Origin: Gammaproteobacteria bacterium
GTDB lineage: Bacteria; Pseudomonadota; Gammaproteobacteria; Legionellales; Legionellaceae
Direction: 5' to 3'
NCBI GenBank assembly: GCA_030147855.1
Contig: JASBUO010000023.1
Location: 1 to 47,536 of the forward strand
DNA length: 47,536 nt
Positions within the stretch are counted from its first letter, which is position 1. Each line of letters opens with the position of its first letter. This document shows, piece by piece, positions 17,936 to 26,211 of the stretch. The position numbers were made by a program, and so were the translations under genes. The notes under the pieces are model-generated. The model had not been told where the DNA came from and made no database searches. It worked only from the letters and a program-made list of their open reading frames with translations.

Positions 17936-19092
17936 GCGAGCAAGTGACTTTTGAGGTGTCATGGGTGCGTGAATTAAAGCAGAAAGCAAAGGCTGATTTA
18001 GAACGGTTAGGGTTTCCAACGCGTCGTGATGAGGCCTGGAAGTATACATCAACCGATGCGTTGTTAAAGCATGAATTTGCTGTTAACAAAGACACGTCAG
18101 GCGTGCGGATAAAGCATTTGCCTGAAGGTGTTTTAGTCCTTCCAATGGAAGACGCCTTAGAAAGCCATGCTGACTTAATGAAACCATATTTTGGCAAAAT
18201 CTTAGAACAAACTCATGGTTTTCATGCACAAAACATGGCGCAATTTAATGCGGGATTTTTGATTCATGTGCCAGCAGGCGTGAAGGTGTCAACGCCACTT
18301 CATATTGTACATACACCGAATGCCTCTGGGAGTATGCAGTGTGTTCGTCACCTAATCATTGCAGAGGCGTCCAGTGCATTGAAGTGTGTGGAAACCTACG
18401 AAAGTACACTCGATGCGCCCTATTTTACGAATACTATAACCGAGATAATACTTGCAGAAGATGCGTGTGTATCACACCTTAAAGTACAGTGTGAAGGGTA
18501 TGATGCGTTTCACGTGGGAGACGTGGCTGTGAAACAAATGGCGCGTAGCCGGTTTGAGGGGCATAGCTTGAGTTTGGGGGCAATATGCGCGCGTAGTGAC
18601 ACAACGGTTACATTTACTGAGTCGCATGCTTCATGCTTTATGAATGGTATTTATATGCCAGTTAAAACACAGCATATTGACCACCACACAACTGTTAAAC
18701 ACACCGTGCCGCACTGTGTGAGTGAGCAAGATTACAAAGGCATTTTAAATGATCGTGCACGTGCTGTGTTTAACGGCAAAGTGTTGGTTTCTGAGGGCGC
18801 TTTTAAAACCGAAGCGAAGCAGTATAATAAAAATGTACTGTTGTCATCTGATGCAGAAGTCGATACAAAGCCTGAGTTACAAATTTTTGCCGATGATGTC
18901 ACATGTGCACATGGCGCAACGGTAGGTCAGTTAGATGAAGAAGCGTTGTTTTATTTAGCGACGCGTGGTATCGATGAAACGCTTGCGCATCAGTATTTAA
19001 TGCGCGCATTTTTGGCTAAAAATTTGGAGCAAATGACAGCGTCTGGCCTAGATAATCAATTGAATGAGCAAATCACACAACCGATGGAGTGA
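17932..19092 (+). CDS. sufD: Fe-S cluster assembly protein SufD
   Basis: Paralogue of SufB and third subunit of the SufBC2D scaffold, needed for iron acquisition by the complex. The N-terminus has the typical GFPTRRDEAWKYTSTDAL. The beta-helix core ends with SDAEVDTKPELQIFADDVTCAHGATVGQLDEEALFYLATRGI, the strongly conserved SufD C-terminal block with its functional His. Its start overlaps sufC, and sufS follows after three bases. Confidence 0.97.
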   Translation: MSEQVTFEVSWVRELKQKAKADLERLGFPTRRDEAWKYTSTDALLKHEFAVNKDTSGVRIKHLPEGVLVLPMEDALESHADLMKPYFGKILEQTHGFHAQNMAQFNAGFLIHVPAGVKVSTPLHIVHTPNASGSMQCVRHLIIAEASSALKCVETYESTLDAPYFTNTITEIILAEDACVSHLKVQCEGYDAFHVGDVAVKQMARSRFEGHSLSLGAICARSDTTVTFTESHASCFMNGIYMPVKTQHIDHHTTVKHTVPHCVSEQDYKGILNDRARAVFNGKVLVSEGAFKTEAKQYNKNVLLSSDAEVDTKPELQIFADDVTCAHGATVGQLDEEALFYLATRGIDETLAHQYLMRAFLAKNLEQMTASGLDNQLNEQITQPME

Positions 19093-19095
19093 CGT

Positions 19096-20343
19096 ATGAG
19101 TCAACACCTACTGGATACGCATGTGTTAGATACGGATGAAGTTTATCATGATTTTCCGTTGTTACATCAAACGGTGAATGGTTATCCGTTGGTGTATCTG
19201 GATAATGCTGCAACAACGCAAAAACCGCGAGCGGTTATAGAGGCAGTGAAGCAGTATTATGAGGAAGATAATTCGAATGTACATCGGGGGGTGCATGCGC
19301 TAGGCGTGCGGGCTACTGAAAAGTTTGAGAGAGTGCGTGAGCAAGTACGTGCTTTTATTGGTGCGCAATCAACTAACGAATGCATTTTTGTGCGGGGCAC
19401 CACAGAAGCTATCAATTTAGTGGCGCAAAGCTTCGTATTGCCGAGGCTGTCACCCGGAGATGAAATCGTTATTACAGCACTTGAGCATCATGCAAACATT
19501 GTGCCGTGGCAGATGATTTGTGAGCAAAGTGGGGCCACGCTTCGTGTGGTGCCAATGACAGGTTCTGGTGAAATTAGCGTTGAAGCGTTTGAGGCAACGC
19601 TTTCTACAAAAACCAAGTTTGTTGCGGTGAGCCATGCTTCTAATGCGATTGGCACAATTAACCCCGTGCAAGCAATGGTGAAGGCAGCGCACGCATACGA
19701 TGTGCCGGTGCTTGTCGATGGTGCACAAGCTGTATCACATGTGGCAGTGGATGTGGCGGCTTTGGGATGTGATTTTTACGCTTTTTCAGCACATAAAATG
19801 TATGGTCCAACGGGAATTGGCGTGCTTTGGGGGCGTGAGACGTTGCTTGACGCCATGCGCCCCTATCAAGGTGGGGGAGAAATGATTGCAGAGGTGCGCT
19901 TTGATGGCACAACGTATGCGGAGCTTCCTTATAAATTTGAAGCAGGGACTCCAAATATCTCGGGTGTGATGGGCTTTGGGGCTGCACTTGCTTATCTAAA
20001 TGCGCTTGATAGGGTTGCTGTGTCTGCTTATGAAGCCACACTGTTTGGTTATGCAACAGAAATGATAGAAGCAGTTCCAGGTTTTCGTATTGTGGGAACG
20101 GCTGCATCTAAGTTGCCAATTATTTCTTTTGTGCACGATACGGTACATGCACATGATGTAGGTACCATACTCGATAGTTTTGGGCTTGCGCTGCGTAGTG
20201 GGCATCATTGTGCAATGCCGTTGATGGACTTTTTCAAAGTGCCCGCAACCACGCGTTTGTCACTCGCTTTATATAATACCCGGGAAGATATCAATCGTTG
20301 TATTGAAGGCTTATACCAGGTGAACCGGATGTTTAATGTATGA
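19096..20343 (+). CDS. sufS: Cysteine desulfurase SufS
   Basis: PLP enzyme that takes sulphur from cysteine as an enzyme-bound persulphide for cluster assembly. Family marks include YLDNAATTQKP, the PLP lysine in FYAFSAHKMYGPTGIGVLWG (about residue 235), and the persulphide cysteine in LRSGHHCAMPLMDFF (about residue 373), typical of the SufS/Csd group II desulfurases. Length is 415 residues. The stop overlaps the next start by four bases. Confidence 0.97.
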   Translation: MSQHLLDTHVLDTDEVYHDFPLLHQTVNGYPLVYLDNAATTQKPRAVIEAVKQYYEEDNSNVHRGVHALGVRATEKFERVREQVRAFIGAQSTNECIFVRGTTEAINLVAQSFVLPRLSPGDEIVITALEHHANIVPWQMICEQSGATLRVVPMTGSGEISVEAFEATLSTKTKFVAVSHASNAIGTINPVQAMVKAAHAYDVPVLVDGAQAVSHVAVDVAALGCDFYAFSAHKMYGPTGIGVLWGRETLLDAMRPYQGGGEMIAEVRFDGTTYAELPYKFEAGTPNISGVMGFGAALAYLNALDRVAVSAYEATLFGYATEMIEAVPGFRIVGTAASKLPIISFVHDTVHAHDVGTILDSFGLALRSGHHCAMPLMDFFKVPATTRLSLALYNTREDINRCIEGLYQVNRMFNV

Positions 20344-20786
20344 TGGATTTAGCAGCCCTTTACCAAGAAGTGATTTTAGATCACAATCGTGCACCACGTA
20401 ATCATCATGAGATGATGTGCCCAACCTGCCAGGCTCGCGGAGTGAACCCTTTATGTGGTGATAAATTAACCGTCTATGTTTCACTGGATGCGGGAGTGAT
20501 TCAGGACGTGAGCTTTTTGGGAGAAGGGTGCGCTATTTCACAAGCCTCAGCGTCTTTAATGACAGAAGCACTGAAAGGGAAAACTGAAAAAGAGGCAAAA
20601 AGTTTGTTTGATGCATTTCATACACTCTTAACGGAAGAGGGTGCTGCTAAGTCTTCAAATTTAGGTAAGCTGGTTATTTTTGAGGGGGTACGTGCGTTTC
20701 CAGCAAGAGTTAAATGTGCGACGCTTGCATGGCATGCCTTAGATGCAGCCCTTAAAAAAGAAACCGAAGTTGTGACAACGGAGTAG
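20340..20786 (+). CDS. sufU: SufU-type sulphur relay / IscU-like protein
   Basis: A protein of the IscU fold that, in SufU systems, accepts sulphur from SufS through a zinc-bound site. The ligand set is visible as C39 and D41 (NPLCGD), C64 (GEGCAIS) and C126 (RVKCATLAWH). An insert of roughly 20 residues between the second and third cysteines distinguishes SufU from classic IscU. The operon has no sufE, which fits SufU as the sulphur acceptor. Two additional cysteines (27 and 30, CPTC) near the N-terminus are a small oddity. It begins within the sufS stop. Confidence 0.9.
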   Translation: MMDLAALYQEVILDHNRAPRNHHEMMCPTCQARGVNPLCGDKLTVYVSLDAGVIQDVSFLGEGCAISQASASLMTEALKGKTEKEAKSLFDAFHTLLTEEGAAKSSNLGKLVIFEGVRAFPARVKCATLAWHALDAALKKETEVVTTE

Positions 20787-20792
20787 GAGTGC

Positions 20793-21128
20793 ATGCTAGG
20801 CTTTAAAAAGAAAAAAGCGGAAGATGCGTTAAAAGATGCAGTAATTGCTGCATTAAAAACGGTATTTGACCCCGAAATTCCAGTTAATATTTATGATTTG
20901 GGCCTTATTTACGATATTTTAATTGATGAGACACAACATGTAGATATTAAAATGACGCTAACATCTCCTGGGTGCCCTGTAGCACAAACCTTTCCTGGCA
21001 CAGTTGAAACCGCTGTTAATCAAGTAGAAGGTGTTCGAGAGTGTACGGTTGAGTTGGTGTGGGAGCCACCCTGGACGCAAGAACGTATGAGTGAAGCGGC
21101 TCGTCTTGAACTGGGGATGTTTTATTAA
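20793..21128 (+). CDS. sufT: SufT, MIP18-family (DUF59) Fe-S maturation factor
   Basis: Small protein involved in maturing or delivering Fe-S clusters to targets. The MIP18/DUF59 hallmarks are present: VFDPEIPVNIYDLGLIYDI, MTLTSPGCPVA with the conserved cysteine, and the C-terminal WEPPWTQERMSEAARLELGMF, characteristic of the SUF-linked SufT subgroup. Length is 111 residues. It sits 6 bases after sufU and 2 bases before epmA. Confidence 0.95.
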   Translation: MLGFKKKKAEDALKDAVIAALKTVFDPEIPVNIYDLGLIYDILIDETQHVDIKMTLTSPGCPVAQTFPGTVETAVNQVEGVRECTVELVWEPPWTQERMSEAARLELGMFY

Positions 21129-21130
21129 GT

Positions 21131-22078
21131 ATGTCTGATTGGCGTCCTTCGGCTTCGATTGAAACCTTACATTTGCGTGCTGCATTTCTCAGAAAAATTC
21201 GCACTTTTTTTATGGAGAATGGCTACCTAGAAGTAGAAACCCCGGTGATGGGTGCTTTTGGCGTGACCGATGTGTACTTGGAATCGATTGAAGTACAGTG
21301 CTTAGGTCAGCCTTATTATTTGCAAACTTCCCCTGAATATCACATGAAGCGCTTGCTTGCCGCAGGCAGCGGACCTATTTTTCAACTGTCGCGTGCATTT
21401 CGAGATGATGAGGCTGGTCGGTGGCATAATCCTGAGTTCACGATGCTTGAGTGGTATCGCCCAGGCGTGAATCATTATGGTATGCTTGAAGAAATGGACG
21501 CGTTTTTTCAGCACATGTTGAATACCAAGCCACTTGTCATTAATACCTATCAAGCGGTTTTTGAAGAAGTGTGTGGGTTTAACCCGTTTGATGTAACGCC
21601 TGCGCGTTTAAAAGAAGTGTTGTGCACGTTTGAACTGGAAGACATTTTGCCGGTGGGTGAAGATGACATTGATCAGTATTTGTTTTTATTGATGAGTCAC
21701 ATTATTGAGCCTCATTTAGCACGCAATGATACTCCCTTTGCAATCACTGACTTTCCTACGTCACAAGCAGCCCTTGCACGTGTGCAAAATGGTGTTGCCG
21801 AACGATTTGAGGTGTATTACCAAGGCATCGAGCTCGCCAATGGGTTTCATGAATTAACAGACGCAAAGCAGCAAAAGGCACGTTTTGAGCGTGATAATCA
21901 GACACGCCTCGAACGAGGGCTTAAGGTGCGTGCGCTTGATGATCGTTTTTTAGCAGCCATGGCACATGGTTTGCCGCAGTCAACGGGCGTTGCGTTAGGG
22001 GTTGATAGATTATTTGCATGTGCATCATGCCATGAAGCGATTCAAGATGGTTTGGCATTCGATGTGTCTCGGGCTTAA
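21131..22078 (+). CDS. epmA: EF-P--(R)-beta-lysine ligase EpmA (PoxA/GenX/YjeA)
   Basis: A truncated class II lysyl-tRNA synthetase paralogue that attaches (R)-beta-lysine to a lysine of elongation factor P, helping translation of polyproline stretches. Class II motifs are visible: motif 2 around FQLSRAFRDDEAGRWHNPEFTMLEWYRPG, ELANGFHELTDA, and motif 3 GVALGVDRLF. The 315-residue protein lacks the anticodon-binding domain, as expected. It is two bases after sufT, so it appears to be the last gene of the suf transcript. The partner EpmB is a radical-SAM Fe-S enzyme and is not in this window. Confidence 0.96.
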   Translation: MSDWRPSASIETLHLRAAFLRKIRTFFMENGYLEVETPVMGAFGVTDVYLESIEVQCLGQPYYLQTSPEYHMKRLLAAGSGPIFQLSRAFRDDEAGRWHNPEFTMLEWYRPGVNHYGMLEEMDAFFQHMLNTKPLVINTYQAVFEEVCGFNPFDVTPARLKEVLCTFELEDILPVGEDDIDQYLFLLMSHIIEPHLARNDTPFAITDFPTSQAALARVQNGVAERFEVYYQGIELANGFHELTDAKQQKARFERDNQTRLERGLKVRALDDRFLAAMAHGLPQSTGVALGVDRLFACASCHEAIQDGLAFDVSRA

Positions 22079-22205
22079 CCGGTTTTTGCTAGCCTTTAGC
22101 TTGTCGAGCCTCGCTTAACAGAAAACAAAGTTGCATAGTGGTGGGCCATACATGTCAACAGCCCCCATGTGTTTTGCGTGAGGTATGGCGAAGAGCAGGT
22201 TTATC

Positions 22206-22640
22206 TTAGAGGGTTGGAGTGGGTGTAAAGTTGTTATTTGTTTCTTCTAACACTGCCTTCAGGCATAGTTTAGTGAGGCCGACAACGGCAGTTGCACCGA
22301 GCGCCGCTATTACAACACCAAGGCCGATGGCGGGCAATAGAGTGCCTGCAGATAAACCAAATAGTGCACCACCTAAAGCCACACCACAGAGAAAGGACGC
22401 TGCAGCCAGCACTGAAAAACCAATGCGCGTGACAGGGTTGTTCGACAAAGCGGCCATACTACAAAAGAAGACGGTGGGTAGAAATGCAAGCCTTAAACCA
22501 AGTGCTGTTGCACCGATGATACGAGCTGTTGTAGTGAGGTTATGGGGAACAAAGAGTGTGCCAACGCACGTACCAATAAAAACAGAAGGGACTGCGGCAC
22601 TCGCTGTGAGCCCGGTTATGACGGCATCTTTTAGACTCAT
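22206..22640 (-). CDS. Small glycine/alanine-rich integral membrane protein, unknown
   Basis: I do not recognise this protein. From the ATG at 22640 it has 144 residues. GGAG lies a few bases upstream, which is why this start is preferred over one 15 codons upstream at 22685. Four hydrophobic segments (about residues 9-30, 38-62, 68-95 and 97-125) with many small residues predict an inner-membrane or membrane-inserting protein. It has a short polar C-terminus (EETNNNFTPTPTL). The plus-strand frame opposite it is Pro/Ala/Lys-rich and looks like an antisense artefact. It stands alone between the end of the suf operon and the DUF2490 gene. Confidence 0.7.
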   Translation of the reverse strand: MSLKDAVITGLTASAAVPSVFIGTCVGTLFVPHNLTTTARIIGATALGLRLAFLPTVFFCSMAALSNNPVTRIGFSVLAAASFLCGVALGGALFGLSAGTLLPAIGLGVVIAALGATAVVGLTKLCLKAVLEETNNNFTPTPTL

Positions 22641-22747
22641 TGAATATCTCCACTTAAATCTGAGAAAATAATAATCTAACTGCACTTAAATGTAAAGCAA
22701 AAATAGTGTCGCAACATATATGTTACATAGATTTTTTCTGATTGGTT

Positions 22748-23461
22748 TTAAGTGGGTAGATTATATCGTAGGTTTAGATAGAACACATTATTAGCCTGTG
22801 CGAATGGGGGGTCTCTAAATAAATATTGGTTCATATAGCCAATGGCAAATGCATAGTTTTGAGAAAAAGTTTGCACAATTGCAATATAAGCACGATTTTG
22901 ATCGAATGCAGTGGTATCAATCCATGGTACGGAGTTTAGGTTATATAGAAGCTCATCACTGATTTCATAAGACATATTGTTTGTGAGTGGAAAGTTAATA
23001 ATTAAGCGCTCACGTATGCGAAAAGCCCACTGTGGAAAGTCGAGTGATTTTCGCTGCTCTGCCCTGAATCTAGAATTAATTTTAATATCGTTTTGTGTTT
23101 GATAGTTCCACATCAGCTGTTCCCAAATACGATACTCTTCACGGCTACGCGCGACGGCATCCTGTGCGATGGTGCTGATGGTTTGCCCAAGCCAAAAATC
23201 CCATCCGCGGTATATTTTATGCCCGCCAGCAAAGTTTCCTAAGAACTGGTTAAATATACTATTTCTTCTGTTGAACGCAGGGGTTCTTGGCTCAACAAAA
23301 CGGGGTTGCGGTTCAACAAAATATAAGAAGTTGCCATAGTTTCCATTGAGTGTGATGGGTATCCAAAACTTATTTGTGCTGGAAATTGACCATGCAAAGG
23401 TTGGGAGCAAGGAAAGTGTAACGAGTAGTAGGATAGGTAGCTTTAAGAGGTGCACAGGCAT
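22748..23461 (-). CDS. DUF2490-family outer-membrane-type beta protein
   Basis: Probable outer-membrane beta-barrel of unknown role. The ATG at 23461, with AAGGA about 12 bases upstream, gives a signal peptide MPVHLLKLPILLLVTLSLLPTFAWS; an earlier start at 23509 adds 16 residues without signal character. The DUF2490 pattern is visible: INSRFRAEQRKS, RIRERLIINFPL, an aromatic/alternating stretch, TTAFDQNRAYIAI and AIGYMNQYLF, ending in the beta-strand YLNLRYNLP. The mature part is rich in W, Y, F and N. It lies downstream of the exonuclease gene on the same strand behind a weak terminator-like hairpin. Confidence 0.8.
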   Translation of the reverse strand: MPVHLLKLPILLLVTLSLLPTFAWSISSTNKFWIPITLNGNYGNFLYFVEPQPRFVEPRTPAFNRRNSIFNQFLGNFAGGHKIYRGWDFWLGQTISTIAQDAVARSREEYRIWEQLMWNYQTQNDIKINSRFRAEQRKSLDFPQWAFRIRERLIINFPLTNNMSYEISDELLYNLNSVPWIDTTAFDQNRAYIAIVQTFSQNYAFAIGYMNQYLFRDPPFAQANNVFYLNLRYNLPT

Positions 23462-23545
23462 ATATATTGTTTTTCCTTGTAGTGTGCCTGGAATCCGGTG
23501 TGAGGACAAGCGGCTGTTTGTGACACCTCAGTGTGTTATCAGCAT

Positions 23546-23565
23546 AAAAGCAGGGTTGAACCCTG
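23546..23565 (-). terminator. Terminator-like hairpin after the exonuclease gene (minus strand)
   Basis: CAGGGT (23551-23556) pairs with ACCCTG (23560-23565) over a 3-base loop. Read on the minus strand, the hairpin is followed by CTTTTAT, a short T-tract. It lies about 55 bases past the exonuclease stop. The stem is only 6 bp and the T-run short, so this is moderate. Confidence 0.45.
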
Positions 23566-23620
23566 ATAGTATGAGTTTCATTGATGTTAATCCGTATTGG
23601 GTAAGCGTAATAAATAAGCG

Positions 23621-26128
23621 TCAAGTTGGAATGCGGCATAAAGTATGGAAGTTGCATGTTTGACAGGTGCTATCTTTTTTAGGCTCGGGTGGGCAGTGGC
23701 CTCTGTAGAACTCATCTGAAAGTTCAGTGAGTCTTTGGTGCCAGAGCTGCTGATAGGTTAACCAGTTTTCATCTTGACTGAGGGCTTTAATGCCATCCAC
23801 AAGATGTGAGTCTTCAGCAAAGCCACGACACGTAACGCGTCCTTTTTTAAGTTCAATAAACAACAAGCCTCGAATGGCATTATCGAGTAAAGCATAAAGC
23901 AAGAGTTGGGGAGATTCGGGACGTTCTTCATGAAACGGCAAAGGAGAAGGAATGCGGCTTTTATAATCAATCAGCCATTTCTCACCTGTCTCCAGTAAAT
24001 CAAGCCGGTCGAGTTGTATACGAAACTCGAGCTTTCCAAGAGTGAGCGTGAAGCGTGTTTCGAGCGATTCAATTGTAAAAGCCGGACGCGTCTTATCCCA
24101 GTCAAGTGCTGCGTAAATTAAACGTTTCAAGCGCTTGAGCTCGATGCTTTGGACAAGTAGCGGGAATGAATGAGGCCTTTGCTGCTTAAGTGGTTTGAGG
24201 GCCCTCTCGATGAGGTGTTTGACCGCCGCCTGCAGTTCAGTTTCTTTATAAGCAAGGAGTTTTTTTTGAGTTTTTAAGGTGCGCCATAACTCTTCTAGTA
24301 CACGATGGACGATTTGACCGCGTGCGTTTGCATCAAGGCCATCGACGAGTGCTGGGTATTCAGTTGCATGTAGGCGGTGCGCTGCAAAGGCCTGAAAGGG
24401 GCAGAGGGCTTGATGCGTGAGTCTTGCACTGCCGCCTGCTGGTGTATCGCATGGTGTGAAGGGGAGGTGGTAGGTTTCGGGCTCAGTAACAAGAAGACTG
24501 CACTTTTTCTTTTTAAAGGGGGTATTGGGATACTCAGGGAGCGCCCCAATTAGTGGGCTTGGCAGGGTTGGAATATCGTTAACAAGTGACGGATAGCTAA
24601 AAATGAGAGTGTTAGCCACATTTTTTAGGCGATTAATGCGTTTTTCAGCGAGGAAGTATTCGCGTTTTGCGTCGGCATAAGGCATACACATTTCACGCTG
24701 GAGTGTGATGGGGATGAAGGCGTTGAAGTGTACCTTACTAGGTAAATTTTGATGCGTTACGCCAGCCATCCAAACTGCATCAAAAGGGCAGCCAGAAGCT
24801 TCGAGCAACCCTAGAATGGTCACAGGTGTATCTGCTTTTTCAGGTTGAAAAACACATGCTTTAGCAATATCTTGAAAGGCCGTGAGCGCTTCTTGTGATG
24901 TCATTTCTGGCTGGATGATGGATAGTGAAATAAGCGTATCAAATAAGCCAATAAAGCGCTCAAAGCACTGGTACTGTATAGATTGGAGCGGCTTTTCTCC
25001 TGGAAATCCGAGTGTCCTTAAGCGGTCTAGAAAAAGGGTTGCCCAATGACGCATAGGGGCCTTTTTCGGGTAAGGGGTGAGCGCATTGAGTGCATCAAAC
25101 AAGTATGGCGTTTTATCTTTGAGCGCATATTTAAACGTTTTAAATGACAGGGCACGTTCTTGTAGGAGTGGAAGATGCTGTAGCGCTGCAATACGCGCAT
25201 GCCATTCTTTTGTTGCACCGATTAAATAAGGTGAGTTTAAGAGCAGTTGTACGTCGTGATGACTGACTTCAAAGAGGTTTAACTTAAGCCACTGCAATGC
25301 ATGGGCAATGAAGGGATAGTCAGCCAGAGGCTTTCCTAGTGAGAAGCTAAACTGTGTGTCCTTAATATGGCGTTTTAAGTGGCGCTCTAGTGGAGCAGCC
25401 TCTTCGTGTAGGCTCGGCACAATAATACCAATGCGTTTCGTATTTTGTTTGAGCGCTGTTTGGATAAACTGGGTAATGCGCGCGTACTCATCAGTTTTGT
25501 CGCTCGCAACAGTTTGGTAACAAGTATGTGTGTTATCCCCGAGCTCTATGTGTTCCTGCGTTACACCTAATGCGCTTAAGTGTGCCTGCAGGGCTTGTTG
25601 TGCAGGCGTATAGTCATCAAAACAAACCCACAGAATACGCTCGGCAGGCCGGGCTTTTAGGTGGTTAATCAAGTAATCTGCAAGCTGATATTCTGTGATT
25701 GCATGGCGCTTCTTAAGCGCACTCAAAAACTTGACTCGATATGTTTCGAACTGCTTGGCTTGAGGAGTGCTTTGAAAAGCTTGGTGTGGACACGAAAGCT
25801 GCCAGTGCGTACAAATAACAAATGCTTGATGCAGGGTATTGATGAGATTTTGATGCGGCTCTACATCTTCGGCGTTATTTAAGATATGACGCCATAGGGC
25901 CTGAATATGTGCATCTGATAAGAGGCGCGGGTGAACTGTTATAGGTGTTTTGTGAGTGAGCGTTTTAAAGGTTTTTCTTAAAAAAACGGGATAAGCAAAA
26001 CATGCAGGTTTGGGGCGTGTTGTTTGTGTGCCTGCTTGTAAGTATTGGTGGAGCAACGCGTCACTTAAGCGATTATTGGGGGTGACAATGGTCGTCCCAT
26101 TTTGCATGGCTTTTAAAATTTGCTGCAT
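23621..26128 (-). CDS. AddB/RecB-like PD-(D/E)XK exonuclease, predicted DNA repair protein
   Basis: The 835-residue protein resembles the gammaproteobacterial 'probable DNA repair protein' family related to AddB. The start IVTPNNRLSDALLHQYL matches its N-terminal helicase-like region, which lacks a usable Walker A motif. The C-terminal RecB-type nuclease domain shows H608 (IVHRVLEE), D707/D710 (LDRLD) and D721-x-K723 (WLIDYKS). An Fe-S 'staple' is suggested by C576 (CPFQAF) and C822, C825, C831 (CQTCNFHTLC), the AddB arrangement of one cysteine before and three after the nuclease core. No AddA-type helicase is adjacent. Nuclease function is inferred from the motifs. Confidence 0.85.
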   Translation of the reverse strand: MQQILKAMQNGTTIVTPNNRLSDALLHQYLQAGTQTTRPKPACFAYPVFLRKTFKTLTHKTPITVHPRLLSDAHIQALWRHILNNAEDVEPHQNLINTLHQAFVICTHWQLSCPHQAFQSTPQAKQFETYRVKFLSALKKRHAITEYQLADYLINHLKARPAERILWVCFDDYTPAQQALQAHLSALGVTQEHIELGDNTHTCYQTVASDKTDEYARITQFIQTALKQNTKRIGIIVPSLHEEAAPLERHLKRHIKDTQFSFSLGKPLADYPFIAHALQWLKLNLFEVSHHDVQLLLNSPYLIGATKEWHARIAALQHLPLLQERALSFKTFKYALKDKTPYLFDALNALTPYPKKAPMRHWATLFLDRLRTLGFPGEKPLQSIQYQCFERFIGLFDTLISLSIIQPEMTSQEALTAFQDIAKACVFQPEKADTPVTILGLLEASGCPFDAVWMAGVTHQNLPSKVHFNAFIPITLQREMCMPYADAKREYFLAEKRINRLKNVANTLIFSYPSLVNDIPTLPSPLIGALPEYPNTPFKKKKCSLLVTEPETYHLPFTPCDTPAGGSARLTHQALCPFQAFAAHRLHATEYPALVDGLDANARGQIVHRVLEELWRTLKTQKKLLAYKETELQAAVKHLIERALKPLKQQRPHSFPLLVQSIELKRLKRLIYAALDWDKTRPAFTIESLETRFTLTLGKLEFRIQLDRLDLLETGEKWLIDYKSRIPSPLPFHEERPESPQLLLYALLDNAIRGLLFIELKKGRVTCRGFAEDSHLVDGIKALSQDENWLTYQQLWHQRLTELSDEFYRGHCPPEPKKDSTCQTCNFHTLCRIPT

Positions 26129-26211
26129 AACAAAATATACTCTTTGCAGGAATTGCAGTTATTGGGGTTTTATTTTATCGTGAAGATTAGATAATTCCCA
26201 TTATCCATTCG

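Noticed and set aside
22219-22671. 150-residue plus-strand frame opposite the small membrane protein
   Set aside because: Pro/Ala/Lys-rich, no ribosome-binding site, and its opposite strand encodes a protein with clear hydrophobic segments and GGAG before its start.
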